Positions 27,264-37,439 of a stretch of 64,000 bases of DNA are shown here, piece by piece. Under the pieces are notes generated by a model. It searched no databases. It was not told the DNA's origin and worked only from the letters and a program-made list of their open reading frames with translations. A program made the translations under genes and the position numbers. Source of the DNA: Paenibacillus sp. SYP-B3998 (lineage in GTDB: Bacteria; Bacillota; Bacilli; Paenibacillales; NBRC-103111); the NCBI RefSeq assembly GCF_010820665.1, contig NZ_JAAIKC010000001.1:62001-126000 (forward strand), written 5' to 3'. Positions within the stretch are counted from its first letter, which is position 1; each line of letters opens with the position of its first letter.

Positions 27264-28748
27264 TTAATTCGTTTTGGTCGATGGTTCAGATGTCGGAGAT
27301 GCGGAGTTCCCGGTGCCTGTTTGTGATTGCTGAGCTGAAGGGCTTGCGCTAGCCACAGGTGCCTTACTCTCTTTAGGCGCTGAGGAGGCCCCAGCGTTGT
27401 TGCCTCCTGTTTCAGTTCCATTCCCTGATCCTGTAGTTGCATTGTTATTTCCTTGTGCATTCCCTTGATTAGGGGAAGCTGTTGGTGAGGATTCCGGCTT
27501 TCCAGACTGGCTTGGTTTGACTGATCCGTTATCCGTGCTGGATGGCGGATTGGATGCCCCATTTTTCCCAGCTTGCACATCTGAGCTTGATTGCGGTTTG
27601 GTCGAAGGCGTTGTTGATGGCCTCGGAGTCGCCGTTGATTTAGGTGGATTCGCTTTTTTCTCTGCTTGCTCTTTCAAAAATTCAGGATGGTCATAAGCGC
27701 CACCTGGATCGATTGTGGTGAGACCTTCCCAGATATTTTTCACTTTTACATCCTCTGGATGGTCAAAAACAAGAAATGCCGATGGCAATCTACGCTCTCC
27801 GTAACGACTTGAAGGTTTGGTGACCAAGTCATTGTTGTAAACTAATTCAGATGAAGCGCCACCATCTAAGAAGCCTGCATTAATGACGCCATCCTCAAGA
27901 AATAGATCCTGAACTTCTTTCAGCGTTGCTCCTACGCTATGCGTTTGACGACCATCAATGACGATGAAAATAACGGTTCCGTCCGCTTTTTGGCCGACAG
28001 CTGTGCGAGGCGCTCGTCCCCATCCGCCATCACCGCTAGTAATGAGCGGCTTGCCGTTAGCGATAACGCGGGGATAGAAAGACACAGCTTCCGTCACACT
28101 AAGTTTAACAAGATCATTAATCGTGTACTTACCGATAATGAGGGTTCCTTCTTTGGTAAAGCCAACAATGTGTTGAGGTATGGAGCCGTCTTGGTCGGTA
28201 TAAAGGATGTTGCCTCCGGACATAATAGCTCCAATTGGGGCAAAACCATTTCCAAGACCGTCTGGATCATTAAATCCTCCGCCATTGACACCTGCGACAG
28301 CTCCAGTACGAGAAACCATGGATGTAATTCGTTCTCCTTCACCTTTCTTGGAAGGAACAACCACTCGAATTGTTCTAGGGTCATAAACGTACATTTTTTT
28401 GCCCTTCCAGAACTGGCCGGAAATGTCTTCAACTTTCACTAGACTCTCCATAGAGCGGTTTTTGTTATACTTCACCGCATGTAGATCTTGTTTCTCTACA
28501 GAGTTAATTTCTGTAAGATTCTGCATTTCTTGAACAAGCTGGTCTCTACGCTCCGCTCCCACGAAAATCCAAGCCCAATCGCGATGTTGCGTTGTGATGA
28601 CCGTCTTGGCCAAGTACTCGCGGATATATTCCCCAGGCGGGGTCAAAAATAAAAAGCTTGAACAAAGAAAAGCTAACGCTGCTATGACAAGCAGCATTCG
28701 TTTCAGCCAACTATAATTACGAAAATGATCCATTATTGCAGTACCCAA
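27264..28748 (-). CDS. Membrane-anchored phosphodiester glycosidase family protein with low-complexity tail
   Basis: 494 residues. An N-terminal membrane anchor (about 18-36) is followed by a NAGPA/phosphodiester glycosidase domain (PF09992-like) with AGVNGGGFNDPDGLGNG, GRAPRTAVGQ, IVIDGRQTHSVGATL and FLDGGASSELVYN. Such domains hydrolyse sugar phosphodiesters and occur in wall or exopolysaccharide metabolism. The last 120 or so residues are a Ser/Thr/Pro/Asn/Gly/Gln-rich tail with little structure, probably a wall-spanning linker. The TTG at 28748 is chosen because AGGAGAGG lies seven bases upstream; the ATG at 28733 is too far. Confidence 0.85.
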   Translation of the reverse strand: MGTAIMDHFRNYSWLKRMLLVIAALAFLCSSFLFLTPPGEYIREYLAKTVITTQHRDWAWIFVGAERRDQLVQEMQNLTEINSVEKQDLHAVKYNKNRSMESLVKVEDISGQFWKGKKMYVYDPRTIRVVVPSKKGEGERITSMVSRTGAVAGVNGGGFNDPDGLGNGFAPIGAIMSGGNILYTDQDGSIPQHIVGFTKEGTLIIGKYTINDLVKLSVTEAVSFYPRVIANGKPLITSGDGGWGRAPRTAVGQKADGTVIFIVIDGRQTHSVGATLKEVQDLFLEDGVINAGFLDGGASSELVYNNDLVTKPSSRYGERRLPSAFLVFDHPEDVKVKNIWEGLTTIDPGGAYDHPEFLKEQAEKKANPPKSTATPRPSTTPSTKPQSSSDVQAGKNGASNPPSSTDNGSVKPSQSGKPESSPTASPNQGNAQGNNNATTGSGNGTETGGNNAGASSAPKESKAPVASASPSAQQSQTGTGNSASPTSEPSTKTN

Positions 28749-28845
28749 GGTTGTTCCTCTCCTGCTCTCTTTTTCTATTTACTCTATGTTGTCGAAAAAA
28801 CTCAATACTAGACTTATATTATCATAATTTCACATGCAATTGTTA

Positions 28846-28874
28846 TTGGTAATTGTTAAAATAAATTGTACGAT
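28846..28874 (+). promoter_or_regulatory. Candidate promoter of the 37-residue ORF and pseudouridine synthase
   Basis: TTGGTA and TACGAT with exact 17-base spacing lie about 30 bases before the small ORF. Confidence 0.5.
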
Positions 28875-28904
28875 ATTCCTCATCCTTAAGGAGCTTTCAT
28901 AATT

Positions 28905-29018
28905 ATGAAAAGATATTACTTTTTTGATTTCCCGATAGATCTATGGGTACTGATGTTTGGCTTTCTTCTTATTTTATTCGTCATCGTGATGGCCTTCCGT
29001 AAAGGGACTCGGTCATGA
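28905..29018 (+). CDS. Small single-pass membrane peptide, translationally coupled to the next gene
   Basis: 37 residues, beginning MKRYYFFDF and ending FRKGTRS. One hydrophobic helix (about 14-31: WVLMFGFLLILFVIVMAF) has positive residues after it. AAGGAG lies 11 bases before the ATG. Its TGA overlaps the next gene's ATG (ATGA at 29015-29018), a layout typical of real coupled genes. No family was recognised. It may anchor or regulate something in the membrane, or serve only to couple translation of the pseudouridine synthase. Confidence 0.65.
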   Translation: MKRYYFFDFPIDLWVLMFGFLLILFVIVMAFRKGTRS

Positions 29019-29902
29019 TCGATTGGGTTCGCCAAGGAGAATGGCTTGAGCTGCCTATTCCTCATGACAAGTGGAAGCCGCTGCAGCCGCGTGCGATTGA
29101 AGAGTTGGAAGGCATATTGCGGGTGCCTCGCAAACTATTTCTGAGATTAGCGTCTCAAGGCGGCGTCCGCGTGCTAGACAATAAGCTATTGCTGCATGTG
29201 TTCCCCAAGGAGAAGGCTGCTATTGCGCCAGAGGTTTATCAGCTTGATATCGGGTATGAAGATGATTTCTGCCTTGTTGTTAATAAACAAGCAGGCATGT
29301 CCATTCACCCCGCTGAAGTTGGCCAAAAAGGGACGTTGGCTGCTGCTGTAGCATACTACTACGCTTCAACGGGCCAAGCCTGCTCGATTAGACATATTCA
29401 TCGCCTGGACCAAGACACAACAGGCGCTGTGCTGTATGCCAAAAATGAATGGGCACACATTTTGCTTGATGAAGCCATGCGGGAGAAACGAATCGATCGT
29501 AGATATGTAGCCATCGCGGAAGGGGTGTTCCGCAGCAAGCAGGGAACGATTGAAGCCCCCATTGGCAAGGATCGCCACCACGCGGGCAAACGTCGTGTAA
29601 CTCCTGGAGGTGATGCAGCGGTTACCCATTATCAAGTACTAAAGCAAATGAAGAGAGCAGCGCTAGTCGAACTTGAACTGGAAACAGGACGCACCCATCA
29701 GATTCGCGTGCATTTACATTATTTGGGTCATCCTTTAATTGGAGATTCGCTTTACGGCGGATCTACAAACTTTCTGCGTCGGCAGGCGCTTCATGGAGAG
29801 AGACTGTTGTTTGATCATCCTGTAACTCGTAAACAGATTGTTGTGCAAGCCGCTTGGCCGCAAGACATGTTAGCCTTGTTGGAGAAGCTGAACACTTTAT
29901 AA
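29015..29902 (+). CDS. RluA/RluD-family pseudouridine synthase
   Basis: 295 residues. The N-terminal region (about 20-65) resembles a degenerate S4-type RNA-binding part. The catalytic domain has the signature HRLDQDTTGAVLYAKN with the nucleophilic Asp, then VTHYQVLK, ETGRTHQIRVHL and HPLIGDSLYGG. It should isomerise specific uridines in rRNA or tRNA; the target cannot be assigned by eye. It begins within the stop of the 37-residue ORF. Confidence 0.92.
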   Translation: MIDWVRQGEWLELPIPHDKWKPLQPRAIEELEGILRVPRKLFLRLASQGGVRVLDNKLLLHVFPKEKAAIAPEVYQLDIGYEDDFCLVVNKQAGMSIHPAEVGQKGTLAAAVAYYYASTGQACSIRHIHRLDQDTTGAVLYAKNEWAHILLDEAMREKRIDRRYVAIAEGVFRSKQGTIEAPIGKDRHHAGKRRVTPGGDAAVTHYQVLKQMKRAALVELELETGRTHQIRVHLHYLGHPLIGDSLYGGSTNFLRRQALHGERLLFDHPVTRKQIVVQAAWPQDMLALLEKLNTL

Positions 29903-30020
29903 AAATGTAGTCATGCCTAGCCCGACTCACCCATATACTTTTAAAGACAAACAAGGTAAATGGTTGAACAATTCGAAGGTTTGCCAGTACTTCGAATTAG
30001 AGGAAGGGAGGATCTATATA

Positions 30021-31133
30021 GTGGCTGAACAACAAACAGGCTTAAGATTTGATATTTATGAACGTGTCCATTTGCAAGAAGGGTTAGCGGGGATAGAGGA
30101 GTTAAACGATGTCGAGCTGCTTCCGCATATTCAGGTAATTACTCTTGATGATCAGGCTATTCTCAAAGGGAATTTGTTGTTAACAGGCAATTATATCAGT
30201 GATGGAAGCCAAGAGCCTCGATCTTTAGAACATTTGATTCCTGTAGAAATTACCCTTCCGTTGAATCGTATTCATCGGGTAGAGGATATTTTGGTTGAAA
30301 TTGAGAACTTTGATATTGATCTTTTATCAGAAAGAAGCTTGAATGTGACAGGCGTCTTGTCTTTGCAGGGAGTAGAAATGGTGTCTGCACCTGTGCAAAG
30401 TTGGCGTGAGGAAGAAGAGATAACTTTTGTCCATCAGACGGATCACCCGCGCTTTGAGCCGGGGCCTCCAACGCCTCCCCCAGCGCCTACGGTTTCAACA
30501 GGTCCAGTTGCTGGAGAGCCAGAATCTTCACTAACTGCACCTGCGCAAGTAGTGCCAGCGCCGATACCTACCTCTTATCAAGAGCCAGCGACGCACACAT
30601 CAGAGCAGTCGTACGCGGCGCCGTTTACTCAATCGCCACTCGTCCAACAACCAGAGGCTGCGATTGAAGAACCCCCAACGACTGAACAGAATGACCTTAT
30701 TATTGGACAAATTGAAGATACAGAATTGAAGTTGACTGACTATCCAGAAAGCACGATTGTTACGGAGGAAAAGAAAGAACTCAAAGTTGCCTTCGGAAAG
30801 AAAGCGAATGAAGCCGTTGATATTAATCCGCACGGCATCAAATCGCTTTTGTCCAAAGCGGGCTCGTTTCTTCACGACAAACGTAAAGAAGAAGCGCAAG
30901 CTGCGCTTGCAGAAGAAACGAGAATAGATGCCGTTGAATGGAAACGTCTATTTTTACAAAGCAGCACAAGCTCGAATGAATTCCGCAAGTTGAAAATGTG
31001 CATCGTGCAGAGGGAAGAGACGCTGGAGACGATTGCCAAGCGCTATCAACTGAATCCTCGCGAGCTTCAATTGTTAAACCGTCTCAGCGATCAAGACGTC
31101 AGTGTGGGCCAGGTCATTTACCTCCCTAAATAA
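30021..31133 (+). CDS. spoVID: Stage VI sporulation protein D, spore coat assembly (SpoVID)
   Basis: 370 residues. The N-terminal region (about 1-130) has GLRFDIYERVHLQEG and LLPHIQV, typical of SpoVID. A Pro/Glu-rich linker follows, then a C-terminal LysM-like domain (CIVQREETLETIAKRYQL, VGQVIYLPK). In B. subtilis SpoVID directs encasement of the spore by coat proteins and binds SafA, whose homologue lies at 61666. The GTG at 30021 follows AAGGGAGGA by eight bases; the longer frame from 29913 is disfavoured. It precedes valS directly; ysxE, present at this point in B. subtilis, is missing. Confidence 0.88.
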   Translation: MAEQQTGLRFDIYERVHLQEGLAGIEELNDVELLPHIQVITLDDQAILKGNLLLTGNYISDGSQEPRSLEHLIPVEITLPLNRIHRVEDILVEIENFDIDLLSERSLNVTGVLSLQGVEMVSAPVQSWREEEEITFVHQTDHPRFEPGPPTPPPAPTVSTGPVAGEPESSLTAPAQVVPAPIPTSYQEPATHTSEQSYAAPFTQSPLVQQPEAAIEEPPTTEQNDLIIGQIEDTELKLTDYPESTIVTEEKKELKVAFGKKANEAVDINPHGIKSLLSKAGSFLHDKRKEEAQAALAEETRIDAVEWKRLFLQSSTSSNEFRKLKMCIVQREETLETIAKRYQLNPRELQLLNRLSDQDVSVGQVIYLPK

Positions 31134-31144
31134 AGTACATAGGC

Positions 31145-31184
31145 AAGAGCCTCTAGCTGCGTGATGATGCGGCTGGGGGCTTTT
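31145..31184 (+). terminator. Intrinsic terminator after spoVID
   Basis: AAGAGCCTCTAGCTGC pairs with GCGGCTGGGGGCTTTT over an 8-base loop and carries T on its 3' side. Confidence 0.8.
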
Positions 31185-31280
31185 ATGTTGTTTGCATGGT
31201 CTTTTGTTCGGAAAGGCGCTACAAGCTCTATTTGCTTGATCAGTAGCGCGAACTGGAGGCATTAATTGGAGGCTGTTGAT

Positions 31281-31343
31281 GTGAAAACAGATTATTATGC
31301 AAGTTTGCTGAAAAATCAGAGTTCCTTTTCATATGAAGCATAA
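31281..31343 (+). CDS. Possible 20-residue ORF upstream of the valS T-box
   Basis: A GTG codon preceded by TTGGAGG eight bases upstream opens a 20-codon frame (KTDYYASLLK, then NQSSFSYEA) ending in TAA. It ends just before the T-box promoter candidate (TATAAT at 31350). It might be a tiny peptide gene, a relic of ysxE, or chance. No other gene exists between 31134 and 31795. Confidence 0.3.
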   Translation: MKTDYYASLLKNQSSFSYEA

Positions 31344-31399
31344 TTTGCTTATAATCGGTAATACTTGAAGGATATATTGACTCTATTTCAAATGTTCGT

Positions 31400-31700
31400 T
31401 ATCATATGATGTAAACCATTTTGAGTTATATTGGAAACGTTGAACGGGAGTAGTAGGCGGTATGCCCTTCAGAGAGTGGAACTGCAGCGCTGAAAGGTTC
31501 CATAGGAAGCAGCCGATCGAAGTCGCCCCGGAGTTGTAAGCGTGATAGGAAGTATGAGTACTGCTCATACATTTTTTAGCGTTTGCCGGCCGCAGCCGTT
31601 ATCTGTTTGAGAGCCACGCGCTTCTTATTTGAAGTTGTGTGGAATGAAGGTGGTACCACGGAAGCAATCCTTTCGTCCTTTGCGACGAAGGGCTTTTTTT
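31400..31700 (+). promoter_or_regulatory. T-box riboswitch controlling valS
   Basis: The T-box sequence AAGGTGGTACCACGGAAGC lies at 31647-31665. The terminator CCTTTCGTC/GACGAAGG with a seven-T run lies at 31669-31700. AGAGAG in the stem I region and a GTC triplet at 31522-31524 (GAAGTCGCC) as candidate Val specifier agree with the downstream gene. Uncharged tRNA-Val should favour the antiterminator and raise valS expression. TATAAT at 31350 is a likely -10. Confidence 0.93.
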
Positions 31701-31795
31701 ATTTTCCGGCCTCATAACATAAAAAAGGCCAAATACAAGGATTCACAGGCTTCCTATGCCTGTTTGACAGCGATAATAGTGATGGAGGTATTCAT

Positions 31796-34465
31796 ATGAC
31801 CGAAGCCAATGAAACGAAAGCGCAGCTCGAAATGCCGACTACGTATGATCCGAAGGAAGCAGAACGCAAATGGTACGACTACTGGATCAAAAATGAATAT
31901 TTCAAAGCCGGTAACCGTCCGGATGCAGAGACGTATACAATCGTCATTCCGCCTCCTAACGTGACAGGGATGCTGCACATTGGGCATGCGCTTGATTTTA
32001 CGCTGCAGGATATTTTGACGCGCACGAAGCGGATGCAGGGCTACGATACGCTCTGGCTCCCAGGATCTGACCATGCTGGGATTGCAACGCAGACGAGAGT
32101 GGAGCAAAAGCTGCGCGAGCAAGGGCAGAGCCGATACGATCTCGGACGTGAGAATTTTCTAGAGAAAGTTTGGGAATGGAAAGATCAATACGCGAATACG
32201 ATTCGTGAGCAGTGGGCCAAAATGGGCTTCTCGCTTGATTATTCACGCGAGCGTTTTACTCTCGATGAAGGCTTATCACAAGCGGTTCGTGAGGTGTTTG
32301 TAAGTCTATATAAAAAAGGCTTAATTTATCGTGGAAATTATATTATTAACTGGGATCCGGCTGCGCGCACGGCATTGTCCGACATCGAAGTTGAGTATAA
32401 AGAAGTTCAAGGCGCTCTTTACCATTTGGAATATAAAACGACAGATGGTTCAGGCTCCATTGTTGTTGCAACGACGCGACCTGAGACCATGCTTGGCGAT
32501 ACGGCTGTTGCCGTTCATCCTAAGGACGAGCGTTATCAGCATCTCATTGGCAAAATGCTGCATCTCCCCATCGTAAATCGTGAGATTCCTGTTATTGCCG
32601 ACGAATATGTGGAAAAAGAGTTTGGAAGCGGAGCGGTTAAAATTACGCCTGCCCATGATCCTAATGATTTCGAAGTTGGTAAACGTCATGACCTTCCACA
32701 AATTCTTGTGATGGATGAATCTGGAACAATGAATGCGAACGCGGGTCCTTATCAAGGCATGGATCGTTTTGACTGTCGCAAGCAAATTGTAGCGGATTTG
32801 AAAGAGCAAGGTGTGCTTCTGAAAATTGAAGAACATGTGCATCAAGTGGGCCATAGCGAGCGAAGCGGCGCGGTCATCGAGCCGTATTTATCCACGCAAT
32901 GGTTCGTGAAAATGCAGCCTTTAGCCGCTCAAGCGATTGATGCGCAAAAAACAGGCAAAGGCGTTAATTTCGTGCCGGATCGTTTCGAAAAAATTTACTT
33001 GCACTGGATTGAGAATGTGCGCGATTGGTGTATTTCCCGTCAGCTGTGGTGGGGACACCGAATCCCGGCTTGGCACTGCGCAGATTGCGGCGGCGTAACT
33101 GTAGAGTGTCAAGACGCGACAGTTTGCTCGCACTGTCAAAGCACGAATATCAGTCAAGATAATGATGTACTTGATACTTGGTTCAGCTCCGCATTGTGGC
33201 CGTTCTCAACCCTGGGCTGGCCCAATGAGACGGAGGATTTGAAGCGATTCTATCCGACGGCTGTACTTGTAACAGGTTACGATATCATTTATTTCTGGGT
33301 ATCTCGAATGATTTTCCAAGGTTTGGAGTTTACGGATCAAATGCCGTTCAAAGATGTGCTGCTTCATGGGCTGGTGCGTGATTCAGAAGGTCGTAAAATG
33401 TCCAAATCGCTTGGCAATGGCGTTGATCCTTTGGAAGTCATTGAGAAGTATGGGGCGGATGCTATGCGTTATATGATTTCCACAAGCAGCACACCGGGCC
33501 AAGATCTTCGCTTCCGCTGGGAACGTGTGGAGCAGGCGCGTAATTTTGCTAATAAAATATGGAATGCTTCCCGCTTTGCTCTGATGAACCTTGAAGGTGT
33601 AACTGCTGCGGATATCAATCTCACAGGCAAATTAGGCACAGCAGATCGTTGGATTTTGCATCGCTTGAACGAAACGGTTCGTGATGTCACGCGATTGATC
33701 GATAGCTATGAATTCGGCGAAACAGGACGTTTGCTGTACAACTTTATATGGGATGATTTGTGTGATTGGTATATTGAGTTCAGTAAGCTTAGCTTATATG
33801 GGACTGATGCAGAAGCGAAGAAAACAACACAGTCTGTTCTTGCTTATGTGCTCGATCAAACCCAACGCTTGATTCATCCATTCATGCCGTTCATAAGTGA
33901 AGAGATCTGGCAGCATCTGCCACATGTCGGCGATACGATTACGTTGGCAGCATGGCCAAAAGAAGATCCAGCATTTGAATCTCCGGAGGCCGTTCGTGAG
34001 ATGGAACTTCTCATGGAAGCAATTCGATCCGTTCGCAACATCCGCGCTGAAGTGAATGTGCCTATGAGTAAGAAGGTTGAACTGCTAGTGAAACCGGCGG
34101 GTAGCGAGGCTCAACATATTCTTCGCACGAATGAAGAATACTTGCGCCGCTTCTGTAACACATCCCTACTTGAAATCGATGCAGAGATGGCAGCGCCTGA
34201 GAAGGCGATGACGGCTATTATTACAGGCGCGGAGTTATTCTTGCCGTTGGCAGGCCTTATTGATATCGCTCAAGAATTAGTTCGTCTGGATAAGGAACTG
34301 CAATCCCTCCATGGCGAAGTTGAGCGGATTGAGAAAAAACTAGGTAATGAAGGTTTTGTTGCCAAGGCGCCTGCCAAAGTGATCGACGAGGAGAAGGCCA
34401 AACTGGCTGACTACGTTGACAAGCGGGACAAAGTCATTGCTCGCTTAGCGGAATTAAAAGGATAA
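31796..34465 (+). CDS. valS: Valyl-tRNA synthetase
   Basis: 889 residues, class Ia. The HIGH motif lies at His61 in [14 protein letters not shown] and KMSKS at about 534-538. The editing CP1 domain lies between, with [13 protein letters not shown] zinc-type insertion with CADC and CSHC lies near residue 430. The anticodon-binding domain precedes a C-terminal coiled coil of about 60 residues that grips tRNA-Val. TGGAGGT precedes the ATG. Expression is under the T-box. Confidence 0.98.
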   Translation: MTEANETKAQLEMPTTYDPKEAERKWYDYWIKNEYFKAGNRPDAETYTIVIPPPNVTGMLHIGHALDFTLQDILTRTKRMQGYDTLWLPGSDHAGIATQTRVEQKLREQGQSRYDLGRENFLEKVWEWKDQYANTIREQWAKMGFSLDYSRERFTLDEGLSQAVREVFVSLYKKGLIYRGNYIINWDPAARTALSDIEVEYKEVQGALYHLEYKTTDGSGSIVVATTRPETMLGDTAVAVHPKDERYQHLIGKMLHLPIVNREIPVIADEYVEKEFGSGAVKITPAHDPNDFEVGKRHDLPQILVMDESGTMNANAGPYQGMDRFDCRKQIVADLKEQGVLLKIEEHVHQVGHSERSGAVIEPYLSTQWFVKMQPLAAQAIDAQKTGKGVNFVPDRFEKIYLHWIENVRDWCISRQLWWGHRIPAWHCADCGGVTVECQDATVCSHCQSTNISQDNDVLDTWFSSALWPFSTLGWPNETEDLKRFYPTAVLVTGYDIIYFWVSRMIFQGLEFTDQMPFKDVLLHGLVRDSEGRKMSKSLGNGVDPLEVIEKYGADAMRYMISTSSTPGQDLRFRWERVEQARNFANKIWNASRFALMNLEGVTAADINLTGKLGTADRWILHRLNETVRDVTRLIDSYEFGETGRLLYNFIWDDLCDWYIEFSKLSLYGTDAEAKKTTQSVLAYVLDQTQRLIHPFMPFISEEIWQHLPHVGDTITLAAWPKEDPAFESPEAVREMELLMEAIRSVRNIRAEVNVPMSKKVELLVKPAGSEAQHILRTNEEYLRRFCNTSLLEIDAEMAAPEKAMTAIITGAELFLPLAGLIDIAQELVRLDKELQSLHGEVERIEKKLGNEGFVAKAPAKVIDEEKAKLADYVDKRDKVIARLAELKG

Positions 34466-34536
34466 TGATTGGAAAATAATCTAATTGCCTAGTTACGAAG
34501 ACAAGGTGATTCATATAGTAAATGAGGATGAGGTCA

Positions 34537-35913
34537 ATGAACGAAATTAAAGATTCCAATCCGACTTCTTTTCAGACAGCAAAAGAAGCGATTGCATGGA
34601 TTGTAGGGCGTATGGAGAAGCTTGGCATCAAGCCAGGTCTCCAGCGCATGCAAATGCTCATGGAGAAGCTGGGTCACCCGGAACGCAGGCTCCAGTTCAT
34701 TCACGTAGCAGGAACGAACGGCAAAGGCTCCACTTGCGCGTATTTAACCTCTGTGCTGCGCACATGCGGGTATGATGTCGGTTCCTTTACTTCTCCTTAT
34801 TTGGAGAAGTACACGAATCGTATTCAAGTTAACGGAGCAGATATTGAAGATGAAGAGCTGCTGCGCCTAGTAAATAAAATGAAACCTATCGTAGATGAGA
34901 TTGCAGAGACAGAGGTTGGGTCTCCGTCTATGTTTGAAATCTCTACGGCATTGGCCATTTTATATTTTGCGACAGTTGCTTATCCGGATTATGTGGTATG
35001 GGAAACAGGTCTAGGGGGAAGGCTGGATAGCACGAATATCGTGAATCCGATCGTTACCGTTATTACCAATGTTGGTCATGATCATATGGAAATACTGGGA
35101 GATAGCTTGGAAATGGTCGCTGCTGAGAAGGCAGGCATCATTAAAGCTGGCGTTCCCGTCATCACAGCAGTTGAGCCTCAGGACGTGTGGAATGTGATCG
35201 CGAAGACGGCTAAAGAAAAGAAAGCAACCCTTTACTCACTTGGCAATCAATTCGATTATACGACCGTTTCGAATCAACTGGATCATCAAATTTTTGATTT
35301 TTCCGGTCCTTTTCGCAATATGAAGGAACTACCGATCTCGCTAAATGGTAAGCATCAGCTGACGAATGCGGCTGTTGCCGTTATGACACTGGAAGTGCTT
35401 CGTCAGTATAACGCTTGTATTGTAGAAGATGATGTCCTTCACAAAGGTCTCTTTGAAACACGCTGGCCTGGTAGACTTGAAATGGTCTCTCACGATCCTC
35501 GGATTTTACTTGATGGTGCGCATAATCCTGAAGGTGCAGAAACATTAGCTGCTGCGCTGCAAAGTGTATACAGCTATGGGAAGCTCCATTTAATGATAGG
35601 GATGCTATCAACGAAGAATCATACAGGCTATCTCAGGCATATACTACCATTGGTGGATACTCTCATTCTTACGGAACCGAATTTTCATAAAAAAGGAGAC
35701 GCTTCCCGACTTGCTGAGCTTGCTCAGGAACTGCTGCACGATATGGATCGTAAGGTTGATATCCTAGTAGAACGAGATTGGAAGCGAGCTCTAGAAACTC
35801 TAAAAAGCAGAACTGAGCAGGATGATCTGGCGGTCGTATCCGGCACGCTGTATTTAATCTCCGATGTTCGTTCTTGGATTACCTATCAAACCGATTCTGA
35901 AAAGGGATGGTGA
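34537..35913 (+). CDS. folC: Bifunctional folylpolyglutamate synthase / dihydrofolate synthase
   Basis: About 458 residues, Mur-ligase fold. The P-loop is HVAGTNGKGST from about residue 57, followed by VWETGLGGRLDSTNI and the C-terminal LLDGAHNPEGAE. It adds glutamate to dihydropteroate and to folates. Three in-frame ATGs (34522, 34528, 34537) are close together; 34537 has GAGG eight bases upstream and is preferred. murC starts eight bases after the stop. Confidence 0.94.
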   Translation: MNEIKDSNPTSFQTAKEAIAWIVGRMEKLGIKPGLQRMQMLMEKLGHPERRLQFIHVAGTNGKGSTCAYLTSVLRTCGYDVGSFTSPYLEKYTNRIQVNGADIEDEELLRLVNKMKPIVDEIAETEVGSPSMFEISTALAILYFATVAYPDYVVWETGLGGRLDSTNIVNPIVTVITNVGHDHMEILGDSLEMVAAEKAGIIKAGVPVITAVEPQDVWNVIAKTAKEKKATLYSLGNQFDYTTVSNQLDHQIFDFSGPFRNMKELPISLNGKHQLTNAAVAVMTLEVLRQYNACIVEDDVLHKGLFETRWPGRLEMVSHDPRILLDGAHNPEGAETLAAALQSVYSYGKLHLMIGMLSTKNHTGYLRHILPLVDTLILTEPNFHKKGDASRLAELAQELLHDMDRKVDILVERDWKRALETLKSRTEQDDLAVVSGTLYLISDVRSWITYQTDSEKGW

Positions 35914-35920
35914 GAACGGC

Positions 35921-37306
35921 GTGAGTCAAGCAGAACATGTACATTTTATCGGCATCGGCGGATACGGAATGAGTGCCATTGCCAAGGTCATGCTTGAAAT
36001 GGGATATCGCATTTCGGGCTCTGATTTAGCTCAGCAGGAGCTTACAGATAAGCTAAAAGCAAAAGGGGCACAAGTATATATCGGACATGAGGCGCGGAAT
36101 GTATCAGGCGCAGATCTGGTTGTTTATTCCACAGCGCTTTCCAAAGATAACGTGGAGATGCAAGCGGCTGAGGAACTGAACATTCCAATTATCCATCGCT
36201 CTCAAATGCTCGGACGGCTTATGAATGAGCGCAAAGGCATTGCTGTAGCAGGGGCGCATGGCAAAACAACGACTTCTTCGATGATTGCTCTTGTGATGGA
36301 GATTTGCAAGTTGGACCCGACCTATATTATCGGTGGGGAGATTATGAACGTGGGCAGTAATGCTAAAGCAGGCAAAGGGGAGTTCGTTGTTGCCGAAGCA
36401 GATGAGAGCGATGGTACCTTCCTTCAATACCATCCAACGCTTGCGTTAGTAAACAACATTGAAGCCGATCATTTAGAAAACTACAATGGGGATTTCGAAA
36501 ACCTAAAAAAAGCGTATGCGCAATTTCTTAGTCAAGTGAGACCTGGCGGGAAAGCTGTCGTTTGTAAGGATGACATTTTCTTAAGTGAAATGATCCCGCA
36601 AATTAAAAGCGAGGTTATCACGTATGGTATAGATGCGGATGCTGATTACGTAGCTTACGATATAACTTTGGGGGACCGCAAGGTTACTTTTAGCGTACAG
36701 CACAAGGGTACAAACTTAGGTCAAATCTCACTGTCCGTTCCTGGAAAGCATAATGTTTATAATGCGCTTGCGACACTTATCACATGTTTGGAAGCTGGTC
36801 TTTCTTTTGATCAGATCGCCGATGCTATTCTAGAATTTCGAGGAGCGAAGCGGAGATTTCAAGTTTTGGGCGAAATTAATAATATTTTGGTTATCGATGA
36901 CTATGCTCATCACCCAACAGAAATCCAAGCGACAATCTCAGCGGCGAAAGCAACTGGCAAACGGATTATAGCGGTCTTTCAACCGCAACGCTATACGCGG
37001 ACCTATTATTTATTCGAGCAGTTCAGCCGTTCATTTGATGAAGCAGATGAGGTCATCATTACCGATATCTACTCTCCAGCAGGCGAGAAACGCATCGAAG
37101 GTGTGGATTCCGACAAGCTGGTGGGGCTCATTCGGAGTAACAGCAATCCGAACGTTCAGCATATTCCGACGAGGGATGAAGTGCTCGAATATTTGATTCA
37201 GCACGTGAAGCAAGGGGACTTGGTGCTCACGATGGGGGCAGGTGACATCTGGAAAGCGGCAGACGGCTTGGCTAAGACGTTACGCAACCAGTATGGTACT
37301 AGTTAG
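35921..37306 (+). CDS. murC: UDP-N-acetylmuramate--L-alanine ligase
   Basis: 461 residues. The Rossmann-like N-terminus HFIGIGGYGMSAIA binds UDP-MurNAc. The P-loop GAHGKTTTSS is at about 111-120, then EADESDGTF, and the C-terminal DDYAHHPTEI. It adds the first amino acid of the peptidoglycan stem peptide. A GTG at 35921 with GGTGAG six bases upstream is chosen; the longer frame overlaps folC. folC and murC are likely co-transcribed, linking two ligases of the same fold. Confidence 0.96.
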   Translation: MSQAEHVHFIGIGGYGMSAIAKVMLEMGYRISGSDLAQQELTDKLKAKGAQVYIGHEARNVSGADLVVYSTALSKDNVEMQAAEELNIPIIHRSQMLGRLMNERKGIAVAGAHGKTTTSSMIALVMEICKLDPTYIIGGEIMNVGSNAKAGKGEFVVAEADESDGTFLQYHPTLALVNNIEADHLENYNGDFENLKKAYAQFLSQVRPGGKAVVCKDDIFLSEMIPQIKSEVITYGIDADADYVAYDITLGDRKVTFSVQHKGTNLGQISLSVPGKHNVYNALATLITCLEAGLSFDQIADAILEFRGAKRRFQVLGEINNILVIDDYAHHPTEIQATISAAKATGKRIIAVFQPQRYTRTYYLFEQFSRSFDEADEVIITDIYSPAGEKRIEGVDSDKLVGLIRSNSNPNVQHIPTRDEVLEYLIQHVKQGDLVLTMGAGDIWKAADGLAKTLRNQYGTS

Positions 37307-37317
37307 TTAAGCAAGAT

Positions 37318-37364
37318 AAAAAAGATCGCTAGCAGGCCTCTACCAGCTTGCAGCGGTCTTTTTT
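37318..37364 (+). terminator. Intrinsic terminator after murC
   Basis: AGATCGCTAGCAGG pairs imperfectly with CTTGCAGCGGTCT, followed by TTTTTT. Confidence 0.8.
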
Positions 37365-37439
37365 GCGCATTGAACATATTTGGATTCTCTCAAACATAAT
37401 CTAGTAGTATAAGACAAGATTGGATAAGGAGAGAATACG

